Shown: positions 28,172 through 37,199, counted from the stretch's first letter. The stretch: 64,000 bases of DNA from an uncultured Flavobacteriaceae bacterium (GCA_947497145.1 CANMFQ010000016.1:1-64000); one strand, 5' to 3'. Numbers and translations: made by a program. Notes: generated from the letters alone by a model not told the origin.

Positions 28172-29089
28172 ATGGAAAATCGAAGTCTTATTCAGTACGT
28201 ATTCATTACTCTTAAAGGAATAGCCATGGGAGCTGCCGATGTGGTCCCTGGCGTATCAGGAGGTACAATTGCATTTATTTCGGGTATATATGAAGAACTA
28301 ATTTCTTCAATAAACAATGTTAATCTTGCCACTTTTAAAACCTGGAAACAGGAAGGTTTTAAAGCCTTTTGGAACCAATTGAATGGCAACTTTTTACTAG
28401 CACTATTTATTGGTATTTTTATCAGTCTTTTTTCTCTAGCCACTTTGGTAAGTTGGCTGCTAGAAAACCAGCCCATTTTACTTTGGTCGTTCTTTTTTGG
28501 TTTGGTAGCAGCTAGTATCTATTTTGTGGGCAAAGCCATTGAAAAATGGAACTATGCTACGGTTATTATGTTAGTGATTGGAGCAGCAATAGCGTATTTC
28601 ATTACCACCTTGCCGCCAAATGAAAATAGTGACAGTCTACCCTATCTTTTTTTATCAGGAGCTCTTGCCGTTTGCGCAATGATTTTACCGGGTATTTCTG
28701 GTGCCTTTATTTTGGTATTACTAGGCTCGTACAAAACCATATTAGATGCTGTTCATGAAAAAGACATAAAAATTATTATTACCGTTGGCCTTGGTGCTAT
28801 TTTTGGTCTTTTGAGTTTTGCTCGTTTATTAAAATGGATGTTCAAAAACTACAAAAATGCTACTCTTGCCGTTCTTACAGGCTTTATATTAGGTTCTTTA
28901 CCAAAAATTTGGCCTTGGAAAGAAATACTTGAAACAAAAACTATTGGTAAAAAAATCATTACAATTGATGAAATGAATGTTTCTCCCTTACATTTTGCAG
29001 GAGACAATCAACTTGTATTAGCCATCATTCTTGCCATCATTGGTTTTTCTCTTATTTTTATACTGGAAAAAATAGCCACAAAAAAATAA
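28172..29089 (+). CDS. DUF368 polytopic membrane protein (first of tandem pair)
   Basis: A 305-residue inner-membrane protein with about eight to nine helices. The signature near the N-terminus, KGIAMGAADVVPGVSGGT, and its inverted-repeat partner ILPGISGAFILVLLGSY in the second half identify DUF368. Members of this family have been linked to flipping of undecaprenyl phosphate (PopT), but whether this copy does so is inference. The second copy follows by 12 bp. Confidence 0.9.
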   Translation: MENRSLIQYVFITLKGIAMGAADVVPGVSGGTIAFISGIYEELISSINNVNLATFKTWKQEGFKAFWNQLNGNFLLALFIGIFISLFSLATLVSWLLENQPILLWSFFFGLVAASIYFVGKAIEKWNYATVIMLVIGAAIAYFITTLPPNENSDSLPYLFLSGALAVCAMILPGISGAFILVLLGSYKTILDAVHEKDIKIIITVGLGAIFGLLSFARLLKWMFKNYKNATLAVLTGFILGSLPKIWPWKEILETKTIGKKIITIDEMNVSPLHFAGDNQLVLAIILAIIGFSLIFILEKIATKK

Positions 29090-29101
29090 GCAAACACATA
29101 T

Positions 29102-30118
29102 ATGAACGATATAAGGTCGCTATCGGATAAATTTTTTCTGGTTATTAAAGGTCTTTGCATGGGCGCTGCAAATAAAGTGCCCGGTGTGTCGGGCGGTATT
29201 GTTGCCTATGTAGGTGGGTTTTATGAAGAGTTCATTTATTCGCTTCAAAAAATTAATAAAAAAGCCTTTAAATTATTATTCACAGGTAGATTTAAGAGTT
29301 TTTATCGCTATATCAATGGGTCGTTTTTAACGCTACTCATTTTTGGTATGTTGGTAAGCTATTTCAGCGTATCTAAAATACTTGACTACTTTTTACAAAC
29401 GAAAGAACTATACGTATGGGCAGCTTTCTTTGGAATGATTTTAGGTTCTATATACTACGTATCGAAAGATTTTAAACACTGGAACAAAAAAACCATCATT
29501 GCGGGTATTATTGGCCTTATAGTTGGTATCTCAATAAGTTTCCTCAACCCTGCCAAAGAAAACGACAACCTCCTATTCATATTTCTATGCGGAATGATAA
29601 GTGTTTCAGGCATGACATTACCCGGGTTGTCAGGCTCTTTTATTTTAATTTTACTAGGCAATTACGTCCTTTTGTTGGTTGATTCGGTAAACGCTCTTTA
29701 CGATACCCTTGCCGAGGTCATTAAAGGTGATTTTAGTTTCACATCCAACGAAAAACGATTAAATACGCTTGTTATATTAGGAGTTTTCACAGCAGGCTCA
29801 ACAGTTGGTTTGGTAAGCCTATCACACATTTTGAGTTATGTACTAAAAAAATTCAAACATATAACCACAGCTGTAATTATAGGGTTTATAACAGGCTCTT
29901 TGGGCGTCGTTTGGCCATGGAAAAAAACCATTTTCAAAACCGACGAAGCAGGTAGTATTTTAGTAGATTCTAACGGAAAAAAAATTATTAGTAACTATGA
30001 ACGATTTTTTCCGGATTTCACCCAAGTAGAGACTTGGTGGGGCATATTCTTTGTTATTTTCGGAATTAGTATTTTATTGGGCTTAGATTGGTATGGAAAA
30101 AGAAAAGAAAAAATGTAG
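29102..30118 (+). CDS. DUF368 polytopic membrane protein (second of tandem pair)
   Basis: A 338-residue paralog of the preceding gene with the same motifs (KGLCMGAANKVPGVSGG and TLPGLSGSFILILLGNY). It differs by an extra loop near residues 275-300 (TDEAGSILVDSNGKKIISNYE) and a variant first motif with ANK in place of ADV. Its last 26 bases overlap the start of aroE, implying translational coupling. The divergence between copies suggests an old duplication with different substrates or regulation. Confidence 0.9.
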   Translation: MNDIRSLSDKFFLVIKGLCMGAANKVPGVSGGIVAYVGGFYEEFIYSLQKINKKAFKLLFTGRFKSFYRYINGSFLTLLIFGMLVSYFSVSKILDYFLQTKELYVWAAFFGMILGSIYYVSKDFKHWNKKTIIAGIIGLIVGISISFLNPAKENDNLLFIFLCGMISVSGMTLPGLSGSFILILLGNYVLLLVDSVNALYDTLAEVIKGDFSFTSNEKRLNTLVILGVFTAGSTVGLVSLSHILSYVLKKFKHITTAVIIGFITGSLGVVWPWKKTIFKTDEAGSILVDSNGKKIISNYERFFPDFTQVETWWGIFFVIFGISILLGLDWYGKRKEKM

Positions 30119-30842
30119 GTTTGGTTTAATAGGAAAAAACATTTCCTACTCATTTTCAAGAGGCTATTTTACCAAAAAATTCGCTGGTTTGTCTCTTGAT
30201 AACTATTCATATGAAAATTTTGACCTTCAGCATATTGCCGAATTAGAAACCATTTTAAGCGAAAATAACGACATAAAAGGCTTGAATGTCACCATTCCCT
30301 ACAAACAAGACGTTATACCCTTCATGACCGAATTGGATATTGAAGCTGAAAAAATTGGTGCTGTAAATACCATCAAGTTCACAAAAACCGGATTGAAAGG
30401 ATACAATACCGATGCATACGGTTTTCAACAGTCTATCGCCCATTTTTTACAAAAACACCACACAAAAGCCCTTATTTTAGGTACTGGGGGCGCATCAAAA
30501 GCTGTTGCGTATGTTTTTGAAACCTTAGGTATTGCCCACAAATTAGTATCTCGAAGCCCTGACAAAAATCAATTATCGTATAAAAATATTGATAATGAGG
30601 TGCTCTCAGAATATCTAATTTTAGTAAATTGCACACCCTTAGGCACCTACCCCAATATAGAACAGAAGCCAGCAATACCCTACCAACATATCACCGAAAA
30701 ACATTTGCTTTTTGACCTAATTTACAACCCAGAAAAAACAGCCTTTTTACAAGAAGGAGAAACTCAAGGAGCAGCAATATGTAACGGACACAGAATGTTA
30801 GAATTACAAGCAGAAAAAGCATGGAGCATATGGAATATTTGA
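30093..30842 (+). CDS. aroE: shikimate dehydrogenase
   Basis: A 249-residue AroE, reducing 3-dehydroshikimate with NADPH in aromatic amino acid synthesis. Visible are the substrate-binding SYSFSRGYF, the catalytic Lys in LNVTIPYKQDVIP, the Asn and Asp in NTIKF...GYNTDAYGF, the NADP loop LGTGGASKAVAYV, NCTPLGTYP and the terminal CNGHRMLELQAEKAW with the conserved Gln. It starts inside the preceding DUF368 gene (26-bp overlap). It is slightly shorter than the usual 270-280 residues but complete. Confidence 0.96.
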   Translation: MEKEKKKCRFGLIGKNISYSFSRGYFTKKFAGLSLDNYSYENFDLQHIAELETILSENNDIKGLNVTIPYKQDVIPFMTELDIEAEKIGAVNTIKFTKTGLKGYNTDAYGFQQSIAHFLQKHHTKALILGTGGASKAVAYVFETLGIAHKLVSRSPDKNQLSYKNIDNEVLSEYLILVNCTPLGTYPNIEQKPAIPYQHITEKHLLFDLIYNPEKTAFLQEGETQGAAICNGHRMLELQAEKAWSIWNI

Positions 30843-31001
30843 CGACACTAATTAAATTACGCACAGAAAAAAACATATGTGTTCGATAACACCTAAGTTC
30901 AATAAAAGTCTTAACAAAGAAATCGGCTATAATTTTTGCCATTAAAAAGGTTGTTACTATCTTAACATTAGCAATTTCATTGCAAAATCAATAAACAAGG
31001 C

Positions 31002-33323
31002 ATGTCAGAGGAGAAAGAAAACAAACTAAACGAAGATTTAGTAACGAATGAAAACAACGAAAACGCTAGTTCAGAACCACGTACTGAAATAACGAATGAA
31101 GCGGTACAGGGTGCTATCACTTCTGAAGCAACTGATGAAGCTCAAACCGTACCGTCTGAAGCAGCAGCGACCAGCGAAAATACAATAGCCGAAACAACTG
31201 CAGATATCGAAAGTGAAATTGAAGTAGCAACACCTGAAACTGTTGAGACATCAGCAACTGAAGCATCAATAGAAACTACTACTCATGAAATTACGGAAGT
31301 AGTTGAAGAAACGGTAAATATTCCAGCGGAAGAAACCAGTGAAGAAGTAACACAGGAATCGCCAGTTGCACCCAAAAATAATGCTGAGGCTAGCGAAGAA
31401 GCTCCTGAAGTTGTAGTTGCTGAAAGCACGGCAACTTCTAAAAAAGAAGAGGAAAGTACCGATGACAGTGATACCGAAGTACTCGACGAAATTGACGAAA
31501 ACAATGCCGAGGACGCCGAAGACACCGATAATGAGGACCGACATATAATCCCTATTTTGGATTACCATTCCATGTCAATAGAAAATTTGACAGGTGAACT
31601 ACAGAAGCTGGTTAAGAATGAAAAAGTACAAGCCATCAAAAAGCATGTTGAAGGCATTAAATATGAGTTTGATTTAAAATTTCAGGAGTTTATAGAGCAT
31701 AAAAAAGAAGAATTCATTGCAAATGGTGGCAACGAAATAGATTTTAAATACAACTCTGTAACAAAACGACAGTTTAATGAGGTTTATAATGAATATCGTG
31801 ATAAACGAAATGCATATCACAAAAGCTTAGAAAAAAGTTTAAAGGAAAACCTTGCCAGTCGCCTAGAAATTATTGAAGAATTAAAGTCTTTGGTGAATGT
31901 TGAAGAAGATATAAACACCACCTATAAAAATTTCAAAGACCTACAAGAACGTTGGCGAAACACAGGGCCTATACCCCGTACTAACTACAATGATGTTTGG
32001 AAAACGTACCAGCATCATATTGAAATTTTTTATGATTTTCTACATTTGAACCGTGAGTTGCGTGATTTAGATTTCAAACACAATCTTGAAGAAAAACAAA
32101 AACTAGTTGTAAAAGCGCAAGCCTTAGCCAATGAACCCGATTTAAACAAGGCTTTTCGTGAATTGCAAACCTTGCACAAAATTTGGAAAGAAGATATTGG
32201 TCCGGTTGGCAAAGAGCATCGTGAGCAAATTTGGGAACTTTTTAGTAATGCTACCAAGGTACTGCACCAACGAAGACAAGATTATTACAAAGAGCAAGAT
32301 TTAGTATACGAGCAAAATTTGCAAAAGAAGCAAGAAATTATTGCCCGTATAAAAGAAATAGGATCACATATAGCTAGTAACCACAGGGCACTTCAACAAC
32401 AAATAAAACAAATTGAAGAACAGCGTGATGCCTTTTTTAAAGCAGGAAAAGTACCTCAAAAGGTAAATGAAAAAACATGGGCAGCTTTTAAAGAAGCGGT
32501 GCGCGAATTCAATCGCAATAAAAATGCCTTTTACAAGAACCTCAAAAAAGAACAACAAGACAATCTTGATAAAAAACGCGCCTTGCTTGATTTAGCCATC
32601 TCTTTAAAAGATAGTGAAGAATGGGACTATGCTACCCAAGAAATGAAACGCATACAAAACGAGTGGAAAACAATTGGTCACGTACCACGTAAATACTCAG
32701 ACAAAATATGGAAAGAGTTTAAAAGCGCTTGCAACCATTATTTTGACCGTTTGCATGCCCTTAAAAATGAAGCCCGAAAAGAAGAAGTAGAAAATTTACA
32801 AAAAAAAGAAGCTTGTTTAGAAGAATTGAGAGCCTTTGAGCTTTCTGGCGACAAAACCAAAGATATTGCAACCATTAAAACCTTTGTTAAAACGTGGAAA
32901 ACAATTGGTCAGGTACCGTTTAACAAAAAGAATATCAATCAAAAGTTCAATAAAATTTTAGATGCTATCTTTAAAAAACTTGACGTTAACCGTCAAGAAT
33001 CAGAATTATTAAAGTATGGTAACAAAATTCAAGAACTTGCCAAAGAAGATAACGAAAGAGCCATTTCTAACGAAAGAACGTTTATTAGAAGAAAAATTGA
33101 AGAAAGTAAGAATGAGATACGTCAGTTAGAAAACAACTTGCAATTCTTTTCTAATGCTTCTGAAGACAATCCGTTAGTGAAAGATGTGATAAAGCGCGTT
33201 GAAAATCACAAGCAGTCGTTAGAAACATGGAAAGAAAAATTAAAAAAGTTGAATATCATGGAAAACAACTTGCATAAAGAAATGGAAGCTGTTGATGAAA
33301 ATACTGAAAACCAAGAAGAATAG
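31002..33323 (+). CDS. DUF349-repeat protein with acidic N-terminal tail
   Basis: A 773-residue cytosolic protein. Residues 1-175 are an acidic, Glu/Thr/Ala-rich low-complexity tail. The rest holds several DUF349 helical repeats (LQERWRNTGPIPR, LHKIWKEDIGPVG, WKTIGHVPRKYSD, WKTIGQVPFNKKN), followed by a coiled coil at about 670-760 ending in LKKLNIMENNLHKEME. DUF349 proteins are common in Bacteroidota and poorly characterised. The disordered acidic tail and repeats suggest a scaffold or nucleic-acid-associated role, which is inference. Confidence 0.88.
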   Translation: MSEEKENKLNEDLVTNENNENASSEPRTEITNEAVQGAITSEATDEAQTVPSEAAATSENTIAETTADIESEIEVATPETVETSATEASIETTTHEITEVVEETVNIPAEETSEEVTQESPVAPKNNAEASEEAPEVVVAESTATSKKEEESTDDSDTEVLDEIDENNAEDAEDTDNEDRHIIPILDYHSMSIENLTGELQKLVKNEKVQAIKKHVEGIKYEFDLKFQEFIEHKKEEFIANGGNEIDFKYNSVTKRQFNEVYNEYRDKRNAYHKSLEKSLKENLASRLEIIEELKSLVNVEEDINTTYKNFKDLQERWRNTGPIPRTNYNDVWKTYQHHIEIFYDFLHLNRELRDLDFKHNLEEKQKLVVKAQALANEPDLNKAFRELQTLHKIWKEDIGPVGKEHREQIWELFSNATKVLHQRRQDYYKEQDLVYEQNLQKKQEIIARIKEIGSHIASNHRALQQQIKQIEEQRDAFFKAGKVPQKVNEKTWAAFKEAVREFNRNKNAFYKNLKKEQQDNLDKKRALLDLAISLKDSEEWDYATQEMKRIQNEWKTIGHVPRKYSDKIWKEFKSACNHYFDRLHALKNEARKEEVENLQKKEACLEELRAFELSGDKTKDIATIKTFVKTWKTIGQVPFNKKNINQKFNKILDAIFKKLDVNRQESELLKYGNKIQELAKEDNERAISNERTFIRRKIEESKNEIRQLENNLQFFSNASEDNPLVKDVIKRVENHKQSLETWKEKLKKLNIMENNLHKEMEAVDENTENQEE

Positions 33324-33372
33324 GTGGCATTACCCCCCCTACAAAGGGAATTTAAGCCCCATAAAATTGTAA

Positions 33373-33419
33373 AAAAGCGTTGATATGGTAGGTATTAGTA
33401 CATGCCTATCAGCGCTTTT
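33373..33419 (+). terminator. hairpin after the DUF349 gene
   Basis: A 13-bp stem, AAAAGCGTTGATA / TATCAGCGCTTTT, with one G-T pair and a 21-base loop. The T run is short. Confidence 0.65.
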
Positions 33420-33486
33420 GCAATACAAAGCAATACTCGCTTCTTCTTTGCTTTTTTCCTTGAGTTGATTTAAAAGCCAAAATTAA

Positions 33487-33816
33487 ATGAAAATCATACT
33501 CATTACCGCACTATCTATACTAGCTAGTTTTCATATTGATACTAGTAAAACATCGTTATACCTATTACAAAAAAACATACCTCAAGAAACCATAAAAACA
33601 AGTGCATACAATACCTTAACTAGAAAGTGTACTATTTGCCATGCCAGAAAAAAACGGCTACATAATTTCACCTTAGAAAATATGGATTCACTGGCACCGT
33701 TAATACAACAACAAGTTTTTATAAAAAAGAAAATGCCAAAAGGAAGAAAAATAAAACTCACCGATGCAGAATATCAAAGTTTAAAAGACTGGCTGGCGCT
33801 TGTACTAAAAGAATAA
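33487..33816 (+). CDS. small c-type cytochrome-like protein
   Basis: A 109-residue exported protein. The N-terminus is hydrophobic (IILITALSILASFHI), and a single haem-binding CTICH motif near residue 42 is followed by a KKMPKG segment whose Met could be the distal haem ligand. The size fits a monohaem cytochrome c domain. No oxidase or other respiratory genes are nearby, so the electron partner is unknown. It marks the left edge of the accessory block and is followed by a membrane protein on the same strand. Confidence 0.65.
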   Translation: MKIILITALSILASFHIDTSKTSLYLLQKNIPQETIKTSAYNTLTRKCTICHARKKRLHNFTLENMDSLAPLIQQQVFIKKKMPKGRKIKLTDAEYQSLKDWLALVLKE

Positions 33817-33923
33817 GGTTTAATCATTCGTTGTGTAGTTTTTAAGCTTCTTTTTTCTTTGGGTGGTTAAAGTGCGTCGAATGGTGTTAGCTGCTCCCGT
33901 AATCACTAAAAACTATTAGTTAC

Positions 33924-34571
33924 ATGTTCAAAAGATCTTTAAAATATCTGTCTATCATTCTTATCAACCTATTAGTGCTGACGATTATGCTAATGATTTG
34001 GACAGATGAATTAGAATTAAAATTCAATGCCCTGATAGTACCTACGGAGGTTTTAAAACTGATAGGAATTTCAATTCTTGGTATAATTATTTTAGGGAAT
34101 GCAGTATTAGTATTTAGAAAGTTTGAAATTAACACGTTTAAAAAGCGAATCTGGATTTCTACAATGCTTGTATTATTAACTAGCACTTACTTCTACGTTG
34201 ACTATGCTAAGAAAATTTACATCAACAGAATTGTAAATGGATCACTACGCGATGGCATAATAAAAAAATTAAGCCCTGTAACCGATGGATTGGGATTAGG
34301 AACAAAAGCCGAAAATTTGTCCAGTAAAGAATATGCCGAAATAACAGAGATTAGTTGGTTTCCAAAACTACCAAAAAATGCGGAGAACATTAATTATAAA
34401 TACGATTACGAGGCTTTTTTAGATGATTATTCATTTTCCTTAAGCTACGATTTACCAAAAACCAGTAAAGTTGACACCTTAAATTACAAGGATGGTTCCT
34501 TTACTAAAAAACGAAGTTTCAAAGTCATTGGAGAAAAAATAAGAGTTACATATTACGAACTGCAACTTTAA
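33924..34571 (+). CDS. membrane protein of unknown function
   Basis: I do not recognise this 215-residue protein. It has three hydrophobic helices near residues 8-24, 45-67 and 77-93, then a C-terminal soluble domain of about 120 residues rich in Lys, Asp and Tyr (SWFPKLPKNAENINYKYDYE). No catalytic motif is seen. The membrane helices suggest an inner-membrane anchor with a periplasmic or cytosolic C-terminal domain. It is the last plus-strand gene before the block of minus-strand cassette-like genes. Confidence 0.6.
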   Translation: MFKRSLKYLSIILINLLVLTIMLMIWTDELELKFNALIVPTEVLKLIGISILGIIILGNAVLVFRKFEINTFKKRIWISTMLVLLTSTYFYVDYAKKIYINRIVNGSLRDGIIKKLSPVTDGLGLGTKAENLSSKEYAEITEISWFPKLPKNAENINYKYDYEAFLDDYSFSLSYDLPKTSKVDTLNYKDGSFTKKRSFKVIGEKIRVTYYELQL

Positions 34572-34667
34572 TAACAACTCAAAATTTTGAATACAACGCT
34601 CAGGTTCGCTGTTCAAATATACTTAACACTAGATAGCAAACCCCTAGGAATAAAATAAAAAGAGACA

Positions 34668-34744
34668 GTATAACATATCGGCAACGCATTAAGTCAACAG
34701 CGCCTTTAGGTGGGTTCGTACCAACCGTGTCAAGGCTTAGTTAT
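34668..34744 (-). repeat. attC-like repeat, type 2, at the 3' end of the Fic gene
   Basis: Bounded by GTATAAC (34668-34674) and GTTAT (34740-34744), so TAAC/GTTA boxes face each other. The Fic stop codon (TAA on the minus strand, 34737-34739) lies inside it. The inside shares a long conserved core with 37446-37519: TATCGGCAA, GTCAACAGC, CTTTAGGT and CTTAGTTAT at matching positions. No strong inner stem is visible. Confidence 0.55.
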
Positions 34745-35849
34745 GAGCATCAGGCTGTTTTATCATCTCATAATTAGTACTTCTTCCTCCAGATGTTTCC
34801 TGTTTTAAAATTCCTTTTGAAATTAAATCTTTAATATCTCTAAGAGCAGTATCAGTTGAGCATTTTGTGATTTTAGCCCATTTCGAACTTTTTAATTTTC
34901 CTTCAAATCCATCTAAGAGTTTGTTTAGCATTTTTCTTTGTCTGCTATTTAGTTCAGTTTCTTTATGATATTCCCAAAAATCGGCTTTGTTAAACACTTT
35001 TTCTAGTGTAGATTCAGTAGCTTGTAATGAGTGATATAAACAGTTTAAAAACCATTCTAACCACTCTGTAATATCCCCTGTGCTGTGCTGAACTTTTTGC
35101 AAAATAGAATAATACGTTTTCTTCTCAGTTAAAATTTGATTGGATAAGCTATAAAATCGAAGAGAACTTTGTTCAGATTTAGCCAATAATAAATCGGTTA
35201 AGGCTCTTGCTATTCGACCATTTCCATCATCAAACGGATGTATTATTATAAACCAAAAGTGAGCTATTGCAGATTTAAGAACTAGGTCAATATCCTTTTC
35301 CTTATTTATCCAATGAAGCAATGCATTCATTTCTTTTTGCACCTTTTCGTGATGAGGCGCTTCAAAGTGAATTTTTTCTTTCCCCATAGCTCCAGATACT
35401 ACTTGCATTTCTCCTTTTCTATAAGACCCTGTTTCAATTTTATGCATTCCACTATAGCCAGAAGGAAACAACGATGCGTGCCAACCAAATAATCTTTCAT
35501 TAGTTAGATTTTTGTCATAATTTCTAGTTGCATCTAACATCATTTCTACAACACCTTCCACATCTCTACCAGCGTGAACCATTCCTGAAGTTTCTATACC
35601 TAATTTTTGAGCTATAGAAGAACGAACTTGTTCATAGTTTAAAAATTCTCCTTCAATTTCTGATGATTTTAAAACATCAAGGGTCAATGTTGACAAATAA
35701 GTTTCTTCTTTAAGCGTGAACCCGATACTACTCATTTGCCCAAATATTTTACCCTGCAGGTGTCTCACTTTTCCTAGAATGTTTCCAATTTTCTTTTCAT
35801 TCCAAATAAAGTTAGGCCATTGTGTATATTGATAGATGTATTTTGGCAT
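34737..35849 (-). CDS. Fic-family protein (DUF4172 plus Fic domain), self-inhibited type
   Basis: A 370-residue Fic protein, a family that usually transfers AMP from ATP to target hydroxyls. It has an N-terminal DUF4172 region (KYIYQYTQWPNFIW), an inhibitory helix motif SSEIEG (62-67, matching [S/T]xxxE[G/N]) that blocks ATP in class II Fic proteins, then the active site HPFDDGNGR (204-212). A substrate-clamp hairpin precedes it (VSGAMGKEKIHF). The C-terminal winged helix (about 300-370) could bind DNA. No antitoxin gene is adjacent, fitting self-inhibition. It sits inside the repeat-flanked minus-strand array. Confidence 0.93.
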   Translation of the reverse strand: MPKYIYQYTQWPNFIWNEKKIGNILGKVRHLQGKIFGQMSSIGFTLKEETYLSTLTLDVLKSSEIEGEFLNYEQVRSSIAQKLGIETSGMVHAGRDVEGVVEMMLDATRNYDKNLTNERLFGWHASLFPSGYSGMHKIETGSYRKGEMQVVSGAMGKEKIHFEAPHHEKVQKEMNALLHWINKEKDIDLVLKSAIAHFWFIIIHPFDDGNGRIARALTDLLLAKSEQSSLRFYSLSNQILTEKKTYYSILQKVQHSTGDITEWLEWFLNCLYHSLQATESTLEKVFNKADFWEYHKETELNSRQRKMLNKLLDGFEGKLKSSKWAKITKCSTDTALRDIKDLISKGILKQETSGGRSTNYEMIKQPDAHN

Positions 35850-35927
35850 ATGCGGTAAATAGCAAACTTATTCGCAGCAAATATAAGGAGAATAATCGAT
35901 CTAATTACCGCAAAGCTGTTTATCTAC

Positions 35928-36081
35928 TTCTGACTAACGTAAAATTAAGTTATTGAAAATCAACATTTTAAAAATAGTCAAGTTTTTTATTTTTTATTCA
36001 AATTTCTTACCACAAGTTACTCATTTTTACGTTAGCCAACGTACTGAAGTTTTTGAGGTCTATGAGAGATTGCCACTAACG
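35928..36081 (-). repeat. 154-bp direct repeat, copy 1, containing an attC-like inverted repeat
   Basis: By hand alignment this is about 85% identical, without gaps, to 37046-37199. It runs from TTCTGACTAACG to CTAACG. Its ends carry an inverted repeat, CTAACGTAAAA (35934 on) and TTTTACGTTAG (about 36026-36036), and it finishes exactly at the CTAACG (36076-36081) that also ends the hairpin next to it. Confidence 0.75.
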
Positions 36082-36141
36082 TTCAGTATAACAAGCGTTG
36101 CCTGCCGATAGGCGGCAATGATTTGTTATACATTGTTATGC
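36076..36141 (-). repeat. attC-like hairpin at the 3' end of the 178-aa gene
   Basis: Nested boxes: outer TAAC (36077-36080) / GTTA (36135-36138), inner GTATAACAA (36086-36094) / TTGTTATAC (36123-36131), then TTGCC (98-102) / GGCAA (114-118) with an unpaired base at 36103, GCC/GGC and a GATA loop. Asymmetric spacers (5 and 3 nt) separate the boxes. On the minus strand it begins GCATAAC, containing the stop TAA of the 178-aa ORF, and ends in GTTAG. This is the layout of integron attC sites. Confidence 0.65.
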
Positions 36142-36672
36142 TCTTTTATTATTATTCAAATTCTCTTGTTTCCACTTTTCAAAATTCCGTTTAGAATCTT
36201 CCAATTCAGACCTGATAGTTGGCCAATCAGATTTATTACAAATTCCGATTTTTATAGAATCATAGAAGTCAATTGGTAATTTGTCAAACAGTTCAGGGAT
36301 ATTTGGCTCACATTCAACAAAAACTTCACAATGGTGTCCCAATGGAAATTGACTTAAATAATTATTTCTTAGATATAAAATGTGCGAAACGGTTAAGTCA
36401 CAATTCTCAGTCTGATTAAGGTTCTCATAGTCAAATACTAAATTGAATTTTACAGGAGTGTATTCTTCTATTGGAGTATGCACAGATACAAGCCTTATTA
36501 CATTGTTATTTATAAGGTCTTTTTCTAACTGTTCAATTTTTTTAGATTCTTCAATAGTTAATTCATTTCTTTCGGAAATTTTGTTCTTTAGAACTTTTGA
36601 AAGCCTACTTCCACTTTTGATTAAAGCGTCTTTGGAAAGAATTCTATCTATTGCTAAGTATCTCAATTTCAT
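36136..36672 (-). CDS. hypothetical protein (cassette-like gene)
   Basis: An unrecognised 178-residue, soluble, acidic protein without signal peptide or membrane segments. The first 60 residues are helical and charged; the rest has mixed strands (IRLVSVHTPIEEYTPVKFNLVFDYENL) and a helical C-terminus with several Trp and Asn. Its stop codon lies inside the attC-like hairpin. It follows the 110-aa ORF by 23 bp on the same strand, and both lie between the two 154-bp repeats. Confidence 0.6.
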   Translation of the reverse strand: MKLRYLAIDRILSKDALIKSGSRLSKVLKNKISERNELTIEESKKIEQLEKDLINNNVIRLVSVHTPIEEYTPVKFNLVFDYENLNQTENCDLTVSHILYLRNNYLSQFPLGHHCEVFVECEPNIPELFDKLPIDFYDSIKIGICNKSDWPTIRSELEDSKRNFEKWKQENLNNNKRA

Positions 36673-36695
36673 GTGTTATTAGAACTGGCTATTTT

Positions 36696-37028
36696 CTATT
36701 TAAGCATCCAAACCATAATATTTTCAAGATGGAACATTGGAGCAAGTATTTTATGTTTTTTGTCAATATTGTCAACTATGAACCACTCATCAGAGTTAAT
36801 TAAGTGAGTGAATTTTATTTCTACATTGTCAACATGGTATTGCATTGCTTCTTCATCATTTTTGTCAACTAAAATCGAGTAATCTATAGATGACTGTATA
36901 TAGTCAATCAGTTCACTTCTTAATTCTTTGTGAATCTCATAAATTGAATCCGACCTAGGCCATTCAATCTGAGATTCACTTAGAAATGCAACTAGCTCAT
37001 TTTGAAAAAATAATTTTTTAGGTATCAT
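36696..37028 (-). CDS. hypothetical protein (first gene of cassette-like unit)
   Basis: An unrecognised 110-residue acidic protein. It is soluble, with helices and a Trp/Asp-rich C-terminal half (SDEWFIVDNIDKKHKILAPM). There are no signal or membrane segments. It starts 18 bp after the upstream 154-bp repeat copy on the minus strand, the position expected for the first ORF of a cassette, and it is 23 bp upstream of the 178-aa ORF. Co-expression is likely. The function is unknown. Confidence 0.58.
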   Translation of the reverse strand: MIPKKLFFQNELVAFLSESQIEWPRSDSIYEIHKELRSELIDYIQSSIDYSILVDKNDEEAMQYHVDNVEIKFTHLINSDEWFIVDNIDKKHKILAPMFHLENIMVWMLK

Positions 37029-37045
37029 CTATCTGTTGCTTTCAA

Positions 37046-37199
37046 TTCTGACTAACGTACAATTAAGTTGCTAAAAATTAGCATTTTAAAAATAGTTAAA
37101 TTTCTCATTTTTTATTCAAATTTCTTACCACAAGTTACTCAATTTTACGTTAGCCTACTTACTAAAGTTTCCGAGATCTATGGGGGATTGGTGCTAACG
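37046..37199 (-). repeat. 154-bp direct repeat, copy 2
   Basis: The partner of 35928-36081. It shows the same end pattern: TTCTGACTAACG at one end and GTGCTAACG at the other, and an inner CTAACGTACAATTAAGT / ACTCAATTTTACGTTAG inverted repeat (15 of 17 matching). Beyond the terminal CTAACG the two copies have unrelated flanks. Confidence 0.75.

Noticed and set aside
31266-31568. Antisense open frames across the acidic N-terminus of the DUF349 protein
   Set aside because: They arise from the repetitive Glu/Ser/Thr codons of the real gene on the other strand.
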